Shown here in pieces: positions 19,851 to 33,100 of a stretch of DNA of 64,000 nucleotides (position 1 is its first letter; each line of letters opens with the position of its first letter). Below the pieces are notes generated by a model that searched no databases, was not told where the DNA came from, and saw only the letters and a list, made by a program, of their open reading frames with translations. The stretch spans positions 85,490,278 through 85,554,277 of the forward strand of contig CM043967.1 in NCBI GenBank assembly GCA_014529385.2, read 5' to 3'. This stretch comes from Adiantum capillus-veneris. Lineage: Eukaryota > Streptophyta > Polypodiopsida > Polypodiales > Pteridaceae. The translations under genes were made by a program, and so were the position numbers.

Positions 19851-21950
19851 TTTTTTAAAAACTAGTCCTTCCTAGCAAGCACTTTCCAAATCCGAGCAAT
19901 TTTCGAGAATCTTTCGATTCCTTTCTCTCACTTACTCCATCTCCTTCTTTCTGTGTTGCTTTGCCAATAGAGAGGCAAAGAGCTTGTAGAAGCAAGTGAC
20001 AGTAATAGGGTCAAAGCACTATCATAAAACATTGTAATACAATAACCACACCACCTAAACGGCACAACCATAGAAGAAGATGAAGGGGACACTTTTGCCG
20101 AATAATTTAGGCAAGATAAAGGGAAGCCTTTGCCCAAGGACAAAAGTCAAGAATAATTTGACATTATCAACGTTGTGGTGTACTTATGATCACACAAGCA
20201 GTGTCCCAACTTGTTGTTATGTTGGGAAAATGAAACCTCTATAGAATTAGCAACAACATTTTGCTTGACCCAATTCAATTTTGGAAAATATCTTTGTCGA
20301 GAGAATTCAAGTTCAAGATTTTGTGACTTTATATATATTTGTCTTCTTTTTAGATGCTTGGTACCCTCGTCATGAACATATCCACTACATCAATCCAAGA
20401 GAAACATATTGCTTCTTGAAAGCAACACTTCTTGTTCTACATTCAGTGTAGTTAATCCAAGAGACAAATTAGCATCTTTTCCCTCTTTTGCTTTGCAAAT
20501 CACTTGCCACCATGCCAAGCACCTTTGCATTATTGATACTAGTAAATCTCAATAGACCATACTAATGAATCACCGTTTTTAACACCATATGAGCATAGTC
20601 AAAACCACAACATATTGGGTCTCTAAGTTACTAGACTAAATGCAAAGCACATCTCAAGTGTGCAACAAAGGAAGATTGCAAGGAGGCGACAATTGAATCA
20701 CTTGTAGGTTGCAACCTTAAAATGCTATGCTTTTTTAAAACTATTTGTCAGATAGGTGAGGCCAAGCAGATGCTTGAGGGATCGCCAACTTGTATTGCGA
20801 CTATAGGCGAACAAGTAATGAGAGAGTAGGATAGGGGATAAAGGGGAGGAGTAGCTTTTCATCAACTTCAAGCATTTTTTCCTTTTTCATTTGTGTCTAA
20901 TAGAATTGGCAAGCCATAATTTGTGTGTAGGAAATTTATGCACATCGAAGGTTACTTTTAAACCAAAATCAAGGGCAATAGTATTCGTAGTTGTAGCAAA
21001 AAACATCTGCACAAGAAGAGCTATTGATAATGGCTCTCTCTAAAGATGTACTCTTTTATGTTTTTTGTCTAACAGTGGAGCAATATTTGGGGCAGCTTGG
21101 GAGAGCTTGGTGCCTGTTTTTATTACATTATTTGAGGAGACATCTCTCTTTTGTATCCTAGAGTGGAGATGTTCTCTTTATCTCCCAGGTTGTAGATGTT
21201 CTCTTTGTTTCATGGATTGGGGATTATCTTTTCTCAAGGATGGAATTATGTAGCATTTTCCTTGATTGGAGGTGTTTATTTGCTCTTGGATTAGAGTGTG
21301 TTTTCTTGGGTGCTTGTCATTGTCATAGTCCAAATCCCAAGGGGATGGTTTTTGGGAAATGTAGGCTTTTTCTTATGTATTATGTCTTGGTTAGCCCATC
21401 TATGAAAAATCTACATGGAGCTTAAGTGGTAGTTTACTTGTGTTGTGTCATGTGATTGTCATGTGCAGTTGGTAAGAGGGATATGAGTCAAAACGATTTG
21501 TATTTCATGCCAAGAGTGTCCACAAACTCTCATTAAGGTGCATCTTGATCTCATTTATGGTGTACTTCATGACTTTCACTAGCCCTCAATGCCATCTCCA
21601 CTCCTATGTAAGGAGCTTGACTTGCACCCACTTTTAGTGTGAGTTAGTACATCTAATCTGGTTCTTCTTTGTTTCACCTCTCTCGTTTCCATTGAGTACT
21701 TCTTTAATCATGAATTCTAGTCTCATTTACCCACCCTAATCCTAACACAATGAATGGTCACCATGACTCAAGAGATAGGGTGTTCAACAAATATTACATG
21801 TAGTTTGCCACTAGCTCTAGGAAATGACTAAATGACAATGTGCAATCAGAATGATGTAGCTGGGCAACCTAAGCTAAAGGAACATGTAAGGCCATAATAG
21901 CCCATTTAAACATGCAATGTAACCTAAGTGTCACTACTACATGATATTAT
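19851..21950. other. Intergenic sequence without recognised features
   Basis: AT-rich sequence with only short shadow ORFs. Two 60-codon frames around 21065-21425 have no recognisable domain. It is probably old transposon debris. Confidence 0.5.
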
Positions 21951-22585
21951 ATCTCCAACAAAATTTCCTTCTTTTGAACAAAAGTAAAACAATGTATATG
22001 CATAGATAAATTTTTTTTCATTGGACCCTCATGCATTTCAAGAGCTTCTACATCTTTCATACATGGTGCTCAGTTGTATTGTGCTATCTCAAAAGAGAGA
22101 AAAAACCTCAAACATTGCATTTTATTATTCATGTTGGGAATTAAGGAGGATGATCAAGGGTTGCATTAATGGTGCATTGGTGTAACTAGAGAGAATGGAC
22201 ACAATTAGCAGATGAAAACTTAAAGTTAGTTTCTCAATTTATCTCCATTAATATTTGAAATCAATTTTCCTCTTATATTTGAGGTGAATGGAGCCACATT
22301 GGTAGACATACATGCCTTGAATTAAGGAGGTGATATCATGATCTATGAGAGTAAAGGAAAGGATGCCAATTCATGATTTGCAAGTAAAAATAGTGGGGTT
22401 GCAATTGGATATGAACTATGACTCATGAATGTGTGATGGGGTAGATTAGATGATGAAACATGCATAGCTAGAGGGAATACATCCAAGGACAAAGTAGTGA
22501 CAAGATGCTTGTATGCTTGAGGTAATGCTTTGAGAAGGGTGGCTAATATAGGATCCTTGATCCTATAGGTATATAGTAACAAATA
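21951..22585 (-). pseudogene. Decayed copia gag fragment
   Basis: 22343-22582 encodes TLLKALPQAYKHLVTTLSLD, the conserved C-terminal helix of copia gag (LP-x-x-Y-x-x-L). Further along the same strand near 21985 a degenerate zinc knuckle reads FYFCSKEGNFVGD, with Cys/His positions partly lost. Stops separate the pieces. Confidence 0.6.
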
Positions 22586-25019
22586 AATGAATGTTTTGAA
22601 GTTTTTTTTTTTGCATTTTTAGTTTCTTTTTATACTTTTCAATGATTAAACGTCATTTTATGTCTCAATATTACTAGGTGTTTTTAGAATCTAGCTGCAT
22701 TCATGCATTTTTCTAGAAAAAGCTTAAAAATATGAGATAAAAAGGCAAGTTTAATTTTCATAAAAGCGTTATTTCGTAATTTTTTGAAATTTCTCTGGAA
22801 TTCATTTGGAAATTCTCTCAAAAGATGCAAAAATTTCCGAAAGTTAAAAATTGAAACCAAACAACTTAAAATATGTAAATCATGTGTTTCAAGAAGAGTG
22901 ATGGGAAAGATTTAATGATGACAAAAACATAAACTCATGTCCTACAATACCAAATCTAATAGACTACACTATTTTCATTTGAATTGTCTATTTTGATGAT
23001 AAAATTTCTATGTTTTACTCAGATTGAATCGGTTCAATGCGTGAATCTCTAGTATGAATGTTGGGGCTAATTTTACTATTAACGGGCTAAGAAACAAAGA
23101 AGGTCTGATTATTTTTCATGGAGCCTCTTTTTGTTGCTATGTAGACTTTCATTAGGAAAATTTTGAACTCATTTTTGGGCCTTTCAAGAGTGCCACATCA
23201 TCAAAGTTGTACAAAAGAAAGTAACCCGGTAGACCCCTCTAAATATTGCTTAGAACCCCATGATATGACCTATCATTGGAAAGTTCTTGAAAAATGGATT
23301 CTAACGAGCCAAGGTCCGAAAATTTTGGACGACTTCTATGAAAGTTATGCCATTTTTTTTCAATCAGCCAGGTTTTGTTACCGTTACGGTAATCTAAAAT
23401 CACCTTTTTCTAGATCTACATGAAGTTAATGTCCGATACATGCATGCTATATATCAATAGATAGCATTTGAAGAGTAGATTCTAAATATCCAACCTTCGA
23501 CAAGTTTGGATCTTATTTGCAAAAAATTTACCGATCCCCACTTTTTGAAAGCTATGCCACATCAACAATTCTTACAAGGCCCATTTTTGAGTCCAAACTT
23601 TTCCTAATGCAAAGGGTTTGTGTGTCCTCTATGCATAGCTTGGGACCCCCTACATCATCTCCTCTCATCTGCATAGCCTTGAGAAGGAAGAATAAGACTC
23701 AAAAGGTATGCACATTGCACTTTCCTATCTCTACGACCATAGATCTTCTCATGGCTGTTGGTTACACTCCTAGAGATTAAAATCCTTGTCATATGTACTT
23801 TTTCTTCCACCTTTTGCATAGAGAATCACTTCTTCACTCTCTTTTATGGTCATAAACTATGATAGTGAGTGCCTAGTACAATCAGTTTTTCAAGTGCTAA
23901 CCCATGCCGGAGGTATGTGTGTGTATGTATGTGATTTTTTTATGCTTTCATACATCAAGTGTATTAAAATTTTTATGCAAATGTTTTTGTTTAAACGTAT
24001 TTCTAGCCATTGTTCTAATCATGTTCAAAACTAAAAAATTTGCTTGTGTATGATAGTCCATCTCCATCAAACTTTGAATTTCTCTTGATAGATAGGACTA
24101 ATAAAAATGATGTGAAAATTTTGTCTAGTTCATCTCAATTTCTTACACAAATTTTGCGATTTTGCATCGATTTTAACATAATTCAAATATTATGTAGGTA
24201 TCTATTTTTGGCATATTTGAGAACATACTAGATTGATTTCTTGTTTTTTATAATCTTTTTAGATGAGATGACATTGGATTCATATACAAATTTTTACGAT
24301 GAAAAAGCTGCCCATGCTGAGAAATTTTTTGGCTTAAATTTCATTTTTAGTTATGTAGAATCATAAACTCATGCTTTGTGTTGTTTTTCTTCTTCTTTGA
24401 TACTATGCAGAGCCATATGTACACTTGTCATTTGTTTCGTAGCAAGATCAAATTTTTGAGCATGTAAAATTATTAGCATAATTCTCCATGTCCATCCTTT
24501 TCTTTTCCTCAACTTCATGCTTTGGTAGTACATAATTCTCTTTTTGGGTATGAAAACTTGTTTAGATGGATTGAGAAAGCTAGACACCTTAGTGGTTAAC
24601 ATCTTTTGATTATGTTTTATAGTTAGATCAAGATGAACTTTTTGTAGAAGTTCATTCTCTTTACACTCTTAAAATGGTTGAATTGCCTAGTATGGTTATG
24701 TTGTGAGTAAGTTTATGGTTGTGTTCAAGGATAATGATATCACAAAGTGTTTTAATGAGACTATAATAGTTTATCTTTGACTTAGAAGTTGATATGGATT
24801 GGTATTACATTGGAAGTTGTAGATGATGGGCTATTGATTTTTTGGAATAGGTGGTGTACATGCTTGCTCCTAATGAAGCTTGTTCTCCTTGTTTGCAAGG
24901 AAGCGGTCACATTGGTGGCCCAATTGATCCTTAAATAGTTGAGGATTCCAATACACAAGTAGAAAAACTTGTATGTTTTTATCTATTTTTTTGAAGCTAT
25001 AGATTTATAATCTTGTTAC
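22586..25019. other. Intergenic sequence without recognised genes
   Basis: AT-rich. It contains a 15-bp interrupted palindrome (TTACCGTTACGGTAA, 23378-23392) and several ORFs under 90 codons without recognisable domains. No gene can be supported. Confidence 0.5.
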
Positions 25020-26426
25020 CGTTCAAGTTCGCATGAAGGAAAGTTGATTGAAAGGGAAAGTCTTGTATGGGTTCTTTAGGAACATCAAGAAGGTTTTATA
25101 TATGTTCTCAAGAGAATATTTTGGACTCATGGAAAAACTTCAAACCTTGTATTTATGCATGCGATTTCCATATATATCGTAGAAAAGAATATGTCGCTCA
25201 TGCTTGGGAGAAGAAATTTCAAAGATATCCTCTAGCAATATTGGTATTAAGCAAGGATGCCTAGTTTCACATAATCTCTTTGAGCTATGTATTGATGAGT
25301 TAAATCACATGGTTCTTGAGTATATGCATGCATAAGGAGCTAGAGAAGTTATTAATGGTATTGTTGTGATCAGGATTTTAATTTTTGTAGATTTGTGATT
25401 AGGATTTTATTTTTTGTAGATGATGTAGTGCTTTTTGTTCATACTCAAGAAGATGTGCAAAAGCTCAGGGTGTCCTAGAATATTTTTGTTTGCATAATAG
25501 TCTGATGGTAAGTGGATCAAAGATAATTCTTATGCTTGCAAAAACTCTCCATAAGGAGAAACCATACATTGAGTATGATCAAGTCACTCGAAGCAATAGA
25601 AAGATAAAGGTATCTTGAATTTGATGTTCCAACCAACCACAAATGGTGTGAATGTGCTATGCATCATCTTGAAGCTAGGAAGAGAGCCTACCATAAATTT
25701 GAAAACATGTTTTAATAAGGTAATCAAATGTTTTATTCTCAAGAAATATCTCTTTGACACCTTTGTGGCACGTGTACTTTCTTTATGGGGTTGAATTATG
25801 GGTTGAGCGCATTAGTGTCTCCACTTAGAAGAGTTTGAAAATATTTAAAGTAATTCGTTTACATACTTTTTACAAGTGAAGGTATAAAAACCTCATATGA
25901 TACTCCTTCTTCAGTCCATATCACTTCCCATTCACGTCATGGAAATGGAGACAATTGTGGGGTCAATGATAAAGATGTACTAAATCTTGCCACATTGGCC
26001 ATTTAAAATTGCATGACAAGTCACAAAGTTCAAAAGACTCAAGTGGTTTGGAAATGGAATGCAAAACACATGCTTTGTGATGTATCATTAGACCCTACAT
26101 TGAATAAGGCTTTCCAACTCCAATGTATTTGGGCATGTGACAAATTTGGAGGCTTATGCTTTATGCATTACACCACACAAATTGATCCAAATTACAAGTG
26201 GATGTTCTTGTTTGAGAGAGATTCCACAAACCCATACGTGCTTGAAGCTCCCACTCCCTTTGATATGAAACGGGCACTGGGGAAGAGTCCCTTTGTGTTG
26301 CACACTATATCCCTTGCAAACCTCTCAATACTCTACTTGAGGGCTCATGTTTTGATCACATTTGAGCTTGTTTCCTTCACATTTTTAGCCCAAACCACTC
26401 CATACCTTTCTCTCCTAGACAGTTAG
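25020..26426 (+). pseudogene. LINE reverse transcriptase remnant L-C
   Basis: Broken frames spell out a LINE RT in order. A segment near 25240 reads IGIKQGCLVSHNLFELCIDE (the motif before the palm). At 25405-25440 the catalytic motif reads ILFFVDDVVLFVHTQED. Then come FNKVIKCFILKKYLFDT near 25720 and VARVLSLWG near 25770, the thumb region. A short duplication precedes the FVDD motif (GTGATCAGGATTTTAATTTT and GTGATTAGGATTTTATTTTT at 25370-25415). Many stops; not functional. The ORF at 26013-26426 is probably the decayed downstream part. Confidence 0.75.
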
Positions 26427-26553
26427 TGGACTCTAGACTTCCACTCCCATATCCACATTCCTCAAGGATCAAGATTCATTAATCAGCTCAACATAGAGCA
26501 TGTGACATGCTTCATTCGGTCCCATATGTCATATTTGACTTTCAATGATGATA

Positions 26554-26560
<7 letters not shown>

Positions 26561-26620
<60 letters not shown>
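26561..26620 (+). repeat. (CT)n microsatellite
   Basis: About 29 CT repeats directly before LINE zinc-domain sequence, repeating the pattern seen at 11965 and 15384. Confidence 0.95.
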
Positions 26621-26621
<1 letters not shown>

Positions 26622-26639
26622 CCCGCACATTTAATCTCT

Positions 26640-27130
26640 TTGTTTCCCTCCCATCCATGAAGATCTTCCTTTGGAGGGTGCTATGGGGTGCTATTCCTAT
26701 TAAGATCAAGATAGCACCCAGAGGGATAGGCCCTAATAGACACTCAGGGTGCAAAGCAGCTAGCAAAAATCCCCTTCACTTGTTCCAACATTATCCTGCT
26801 AACATTATCCTGTTACAAGAGGCCTTGTGGGCAAAGTATGCAAATGGATTTAGAAGACATGGAAAATCCTATTCTTCAAGAACGGTCGACCTACTGTTGG
26901 GAGGAAGGATTTGGAAAAACCAAGCCCTCCTAATATGCACCCAATTGTTTACTTCTACTATCTCAAATAATATTGGAAGTCCAGGAATCAACGTATCTTT
27001 GAAAATGACCATTTGAGGACCAACTTCAAAGAGATTATTCAAGAAAACGAGGAAGTGACCATCTCTAGTGGAAAGCACAAGAAATTTGAAAAAGTGGAAT
27101 CAAGCAATCAAAGCCGTTGGTTCTGGTTTT
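26640..27130 (+). pseudogene. LINE zinc-binding domain remnant
   Basis: The frame from 26657 gives MKIFLWRVLWGAIPIKIKIA, and later LHLFQHYPANIILLQEALWA: the fold start and the Leu-His-Leu-Phe-x-His-Cys-Pro motif of plant zf-RVT domains, with the Cys pair lost. After a frameshift the tail continues to about 27130. It may be the 3' end of L-C or a separate insertion. Confidence 0.65.
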
Positions 27131-27280
27131 GACTAGTCCACATAATGTAACTACTTCATAAACGTTTGCTTGTTAGGGACTATGTAGCTTTAAACCATAT
27201 GTTTTGACCCCTCAATGCATTGAATTTGTTTGAGGATAATTGTACATTTCTTTATGGATTGATACTATGAGGAGGTGGGG

Positions 27281-27463
27281 TGTCGGTGTAGGTGATGAGG
27301 GAAGGGGAAGAAGAAGGTAAGAGTAATTGGGGAAATAGCACACTAGTAGGGGAGAGTGTGTGTTTCCTTTATTGTATATATGATAAGGGTGAAATACTGT
27401 TAGTGAGTTAGTTGGTGGAGGGTGCTAGTCATGGGCAGGTGACCATATGTCCTTACCCCAACA
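27281..27463 (-). repeat. C2 3' LTR (183 bp)
   Basis: The plus strand runs TGTCGGTGTAGG ... CTTACCCCAACA. On the minus strand it is preceded by AAGTGGGAGAT, a typical copia polypurine tract (27464-27474). A related solo LTR is found at 55320-56050. Confidence 0.8.
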
Positions 27464-27806
27464 ATCTCCCACTTAAAGGGCAATGTGGTCGTAAGTGGCT
27501 ATGACTAAGGCTAGTATGTACATCGGTGAAACACGACAAATTCACCTTTGTATAGTTGTGTTCACTATACACCCATTAATTTGATGTAATCTGCAAACTA
27601 CTCCGTAGCTAGGCTCTTTGTAAGAGCATCTGTTGGGTTGTCATGAGTGTGGACCTTGACAAGCTCCAAGCGATTATCTGTTCATGCATCTCAAATGAGA
27701 TATACCTCACCTCAATGTATTTCGACTTGGAGTGAAACACATGCTTCCTTACCAAAGCAATGGCAGTCTGACTATCACAATGCAAAATTGAAACCTATTG
27801 AATGTC

Positions 27807-28097
27807 TTAATCTCCCACTAAAAGTGCCAACCATATAGCTTCCTTAATGGCATCTGACGTTGCAACAACATACTTAGCTTTTGTAGTGGAAGAAGACATA
27901 CAATCTTGGAGAGATGATCTCCAAGAAATGGCTCCTCCTACAAATATGAAAATATAGCCAGACGTACATCTCCTACTATCTTTGCAACTTGCATAATCTT
28001 CATCTGTGTAACCAACAATAGATGCATCACTATAATCGAAGCATAAACACCTACTTATTATACCCTTCAAGTATCTAAGGATATGTTTTTTTGCCAA
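27807..28097 (-). pseudogene. C2 RNase H
   Basis: Encodes HILRYLKGIISRCLCF, then IVGYTDEDYASCKDSRRCTS, GYIFIFVGGAISWRS and AKYVVATSDAIKEAIWL. These are the standard blocks of copia RNase H, nearly full length (about 95 residues), with the acidic residues mostly kept (TDEDYA, usually TDADYA/DADWA). Confidence 0.85.
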
Positions 28098-29130
28098 TCC
28101 AATGCTCCTTGCTGGGATTAGCCATATACCGACTAACCACTCCTACTGCAAAAGCAGTGTCTAGTCTTGTAGCCACCATAGCACATAAGACTAGCTACAA
28201 GTAAAGAATTATGCACACTTGCCATTTTCTCTCTCTCAACATCTGACTTGGGAGAATCTTCCTTGCTAAGTTTAAACTATGATGGTATCGGAGTACTCAC
28301 TGCCTTCCTCCCACACATATTGAAACTTTGTAAGACCTTGTGGATATAGGATTCCTAAGACAACTCAAGAATTCCCTTTTTCTTATCTTTCTTGATATGC
28401 ATACCAAGAAAATGATTTGCTTCACCCAAATCCTTCATAGCAAATTTGTTGCTCAACATTTGCTTCAATCTGTCATCTCCTCAGTGGACTCTTTTGCAAT
28501 GAGCAGCTCATCTACATATAAAATGAGAGTGACTAAAGAACCATCAGTAAGTCTTTGTATAGAAGCGATGATCCTCTTGACTCCTTCTAAAACCCTGATA
28601 TCGCATAAAAGTGTCAAACTTTTGATACCACTAGCTTCAACCCTACTTTAAGCCATAAAGTGCTTTCTTGAGTTTGCATACATGATCCTCCCTTCTAGGC
28701 TATTCAAAACCTTCAGGTTGCTGCATGTAAACATCTTCTAGATCCCCGTGAAGAAAAGTTGTCTTCATATCCATTTGGACAAGATCCATGTCCTCAATGG
28801 CTACTAAGCCAAGCACTATGCACAATATAGGCATCTTGACCACAGGTGAGAAGATTTCATCAAAATCAACTCCTTTCTATAGCACCCCTTAGCAACCAAT
28901 CTATCCTTGTACTTAGGCTTGGGATCATTAGATGTAAACTTCTTCTTGTAAATCCAATTTTGGAAATTCAACTAAGTCCCATGTCTCATTGTTGACAATT
29001 GAGTTGTACTGAGATTGCATAGTGTGCTCCCACTTGACCTTGTCAATCATTTGCATGGCTTCTTTGTAGCACGATAAATCATCGTAATTAGTCGGCATTG
29101 GACATAGTCCAATCTTGTGAAACCGTTCAG
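28098..29130 (-). pseudogene. C2 reverse transcriptase, heavily broken
   Basis: Several minus-strand frames give copia RT blocks in order: KWEHTMQSQYNSIVNNETWD (about 29040), VDFDEIFSPVVKM (about 28860), LVQMDMKTTFLHGD (about 28770), QQPEGFE, VCKLKKALYG (about 28670) and FAMKDLGEANHFLGMHIKKD (about 28400). The catalytic YVDD region near 28500 is disrupted. Many stops. Confidence 0.8.
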
Positions 29131-29212
29131 GTGGATGTAGAATCTAATAGATAATCTCAAAGCCCGACTGCTGCACTCTACCCTATCTATTATAGTGCTA
29201 CTAGTGGAAGGT

Positions 29213-30143
29213 TGTTGGCGGATACGCCGCGACGGACGTCAGCACAACGAGAACTCACCTAACAAGGTTTGTTAGCTAAGGATGAAGCTCGACCCGTAGG
29301 CACTGGAAGCAAGCATAGAGTGTCAACCTACACTCGACCGACTATTGACTACTTCTTACAGAGGTCTCTACCCAATGTCTAAGTTACAGCCTTCAAGAGT
29401 ACACAACAAGAGATTTCCTACAACGCTTTCAAGAGCGAAATACTCATAAAATGTTCTCGAAACACTACGGAACTTGAGGGAAATCCTATTAACACCAATA
29501 GGTCGCTCTCCCTAAGGTCCGTGACCCAAAACCCCAACCCTAAACACCTGGTACAGAATCACGTAGGATGTCTGGTCGAAATTTACAGGTCGACATTTTC
29601 TGAAAACTAAAGTGCCTAATGTGTAGCTCTACTCATTATGAACGCGTGGATATGCTGAAATGCAAAAATGGACAACGTATGCTCACCGAATCACCAGATA
29701 TAGCTCGTGGGTCGATCTCGCAAAGCCGGGTGGTACATCTGCAATGTAGGTGTTAGCGCATAGCTCTCTTCGGGGGCAACATGCTACACTTCTCCGCACT
29801 TGATTCCGACCACCAGTGTGCGCGTAGCATCAAGATAAACTCTCACTCTCTCTTGTACACAGAGTACGCTCAACTCACACAGACAAACTTATAAAAATAC
29901 AAAAGGTCTTTTGCATTAAGGTCAAAAGTGGTATAAATACCTTACAATCTCAAACCCTAATGTTCCAATTTAACTAGTTACTAAGTCTAAATGTCAAAAA
30001 TGGGATACAATTTGGAAGCTTCTGCAAGCCCCACTATTTACAAAGGTGAAATGACGGTTTCTTCTCAATTAAGGAATGACTACAAAGGAAATTAGTATCC
30101 CGCCGGGCAATCATCTTTCGTTGAGTGTGTCCAGCCGCTAACA
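29213..30143 (-). repeat. LTR of unit G2 (931 bp)
   Basis: The plus strand begins TGTTGGCGG and ends CCGCTAACA. On the minus strand it is preceded by a G-rich polypurine tract, so this is a 3' LTR. It contains one half of the palindrome found in the nearby array (CACGTAGGATGTCT near 29565). No second copy of this LTR is in the window. Confidence 0.75.
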
Positions 30144-30158
30144 CTCCCCCCCTCCTAG
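30144..30158 (-). promoter_or_regulatory. G2 polypurine tract
   Basis: The minus strand reads CTAGGAGGGGGGGAG directly before the LTR start TGTTAGCGG. A near-identical tract (CTAGGAGGGGGGGAGG) occurs at 36334-36349 at the 3' end of unit G3, which links the two units. Confidence 0.8.
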
Positions 30159-30195
30159 ATCATGTCGTCCCCAACATAACAATACATCTGCTTCT

Positions 30196-33100
30196 TCAGT
30201 GGAGGCTTTCACGCATCTTCAGAACAGACTTATACCATGCATGCTGGACCAGTAATGCAGGGCCGAATATATATGTATCAATGGTGAAGAAACCGGTGTA
30301 GAAGGCTTCTTCAAAGGCTTGGAGATGGTACGAGGGCAAAAACATTATTCTCTGGTAGAGGGCATGTATCACCTCATGGGAAGGTTGAGCAGACAGTTCA
30401 TACGCACATCTATATGTATCTTGGAAGAAAAATATGATGGTTGTTGCCTGTCCAGGTTTAAAGATCTCAAAAACTGCCAGAAGGGTTTTACAGATCTTCT
30501 TGAGCATAATGCAAGAGAGGTCAGGCGAGCCAGTGAACAATTTAATGGCGTCCGTTAGGATTTTCACCATGTATTGCTCACTCATTCTCTCACCTGCCTT
30601 CAAGCCTGGCAGATTTGGGTAATTGAGCCATGTGGGGTGGCTTTTCTTTAGCAGTTCTTGTTCTTTCCAGGTCCGCATCCTTGGTAGAGGGCAAAAGCTA
30701 AGGTTATTTTTGATTATTTTAGGTGCCTCTACCAGATGTACTAAATACTGTGGGTATTTAGTTAGCCATGCCTTTCTCCATTTTGGCTGAGAGTCCACAA
30801 TAAGCTTAACACCTTCTGGTTTGGTGATATCTTCTTCATATAGTGGCACTATCGGCTCCTCTTTAATCCTCTTGTTTATTGTAGCAGCTTCATACTTGAG
30901 AAGAGGATATGGGAGAGAGGGTTGTAGCCATTCATGTCGAACGACATTTGCATCTAATTTCTGAATGGTCATAGACTTCAATATCCTCTGCTCCCACTCC
31001 ATTGCTTCTTTGGCGGTGTCTTTTATGGCTGCTTCTATTGACTTTTGTAGATTGTCTTCTTCTTCTTGTGTCAGATCCCGGGGCTCTTGGGATGGTCCCA
31101 CAAGGATGTCCTCTTGCATTTTTGTGTCCACTAGATCTGACACATTCTCTATATCAATTCCTTCCATAGCTGCTGGCCCTGTGCTCAAGTGTGGCTCTTC
31201 AGTTTGTTGTTGGCCTTTTAGCTCATCAATCTGCTTTTGATATGCTTTCTTTTCCTATTCAGCTTGATCCCCCATGGTCACTAAAAGGTCGTTCAATTCA
31301 GCATTGGCTTTCTCATCCTCTTCTAGCTTCTTCTTGGTGTCTTCATTTTCAGTTTGCATCTTCTTGAGATCCTCGTCCATCTTCTTTTTCAAGGCTGCTA
31401 GCTCATCTTTCATGGCCTTGTTCTCATCCTCCAAACGGCTTTGCATCACTAGGGAGCCCTCGTCCAACATCAATCTTTGTCTCTTCTCTAGTGTCAACTC
31501 CTTTTGGAGTTCCTTCATCTTTTCTTCATACATATCCTTCTCTGAAGCAGTGCTAGTTGAGGCCGCGGCTCTGACTCTGCTCAGAGATGCCCTTAGCCTC
31601 TGGATTGTCTGATCTTTCACTTTTATTTGATCTTTCAGCTCTATAACTTCGTCTTGGCTGGCCTCATGTTCAGCTCAGCTTTTTTCTTAGCATTCGTCAA
31701 AGTCTCCACTTCTTTGGACTCATCGACAAACTGGAGTGTCAAGTTGTCCCTTTCTTTCTCCGCATCAGTCAGTGATTTGCTGATTTTCTTATACTCCTCA
31801 TCTGCTCTTTGAAGCTTTTGGTTTGCTGCTGCCTGACTCTGACTTTCCAGCTCTTGGTATCTTTTTAGTGCCGCGTCCAGATGAGCTTGCAGCATGGTTT
31901 GCTTCTGTGTGTTCTCTTGGTCCTGCTTTTGCAATGAGTCCACCTCGGCTTTGATTTGAACTTCATTTGCTTTGAGATTATCACACTCAATCTCAGTGGC
32001 CATAGACCTTGCTCTGAGCACAGTGAGTCTTTGCATCACCTCATCCCAATCATTGGCTTGTGGCTTTAAATCCATTGTATCTATGGCCATTTCCTTCAAC
32101 TCCACCAATCGAGGGCTTAGCATATATTTTTTGGGCCTAGTGCTCGACAACTGAAAAGCTGCATTAGCTGCCTGTTCTCGAGAGTATCCAGCAGCTAGTA
32201 GATCAAGGAATATTCTATAGTTTTTTTCTTTTGGATCTGGCCTCTCATCTTTTGGTTCAATTTCTGCCTTCTGCTCTTCCTCTTTGTTCTCCTCTTCCTT
32301 GAAGTCTTGTTGCCCATCAGATTTGTTCAACTCCTCAGTTTGTTGGGGTTCAGGAGGACTAGGAGGAGGTGGTGATGGTGGAGGACTTGACTCTAGGCTT
32401 GATGGCGGGGTTGATGGTTTCTTTTTGAAATCCCGGTCAGCTTTTGTTTTCCTCTCTCTTTCTTCCCCTTCCTGCTCTTCTAGCAGTTGCCGCCTCACAT
32501 CATCAACTTCTTCTTCGGTAAAAGGTATGTTTGGGATATTCTCAGCTGTAGCATCTAAGATCTCGAAATTCTTTATATAATCTTCAAAGCGATCCCTTTT
32601 AGTCCTTTGAGAAGATCCAGACATAGCCTCAAGTGAGGGCTTCCATAATTCGCTTAGATCCCCTTTTGGCATCCTCTCAGCTCTGAAACTCTCCATTAGT
32701 CTTTCCAGCCTTGCTGCTTTCTGTGACTTTGTTTCCTTTATTGGCACCTGTAGAGTTTCTTTCTTCCCCTTCTTGGGTTGTGGCGGCTCTTCTGGTAGTG
32801 TCTCTAAACGGCGCTTCAACCTTGTGGCTACCCTTGGAGCCTTAGGAGGCTCTTCTTCTTTGTCTTCCTTCAACTTGAGCCAATCATTTTGGGAGGGAGG
32901 TAGAGACCAATTTACCTTGGCATCCAATGCTTTATAGATGACTTTGGTTATCAACTCACCAGGCACAATATAAGTGGGATTTTTGGTTCCCATTCTCACA
33001 AGGTTGTAGTGAATGTAAGCGGCATAGTTATCTCCCTCGGGAAGCTCTTCTGCATTGCCCAAGTGAAAGTGGTGGCAATAGCTCCAGGTGGCATCCTATA

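Larger units (their letters stand above)
27281..29212 (-). mobile_element. Copia element C2, 3' half (RT, RNase H, PPT, 3' LTR)
   Basis: The minus strand reads RT, RNase H, polypurine tract and LTR in the correct copia order. It breaks off at 29213, where a gypsy-type LTR begins. The 5' half of a copia element in the same orientation resumes at 48003. The two pieces are interpreted as one element split by later insertions. Confidence 0.75.

Noticed and set aside
23378-23392. TTACCGTTACGGTAA palindrome
   Set aside because: A single short dyad with no repeat, gene or element next to it; expected by chance in a window of this size.
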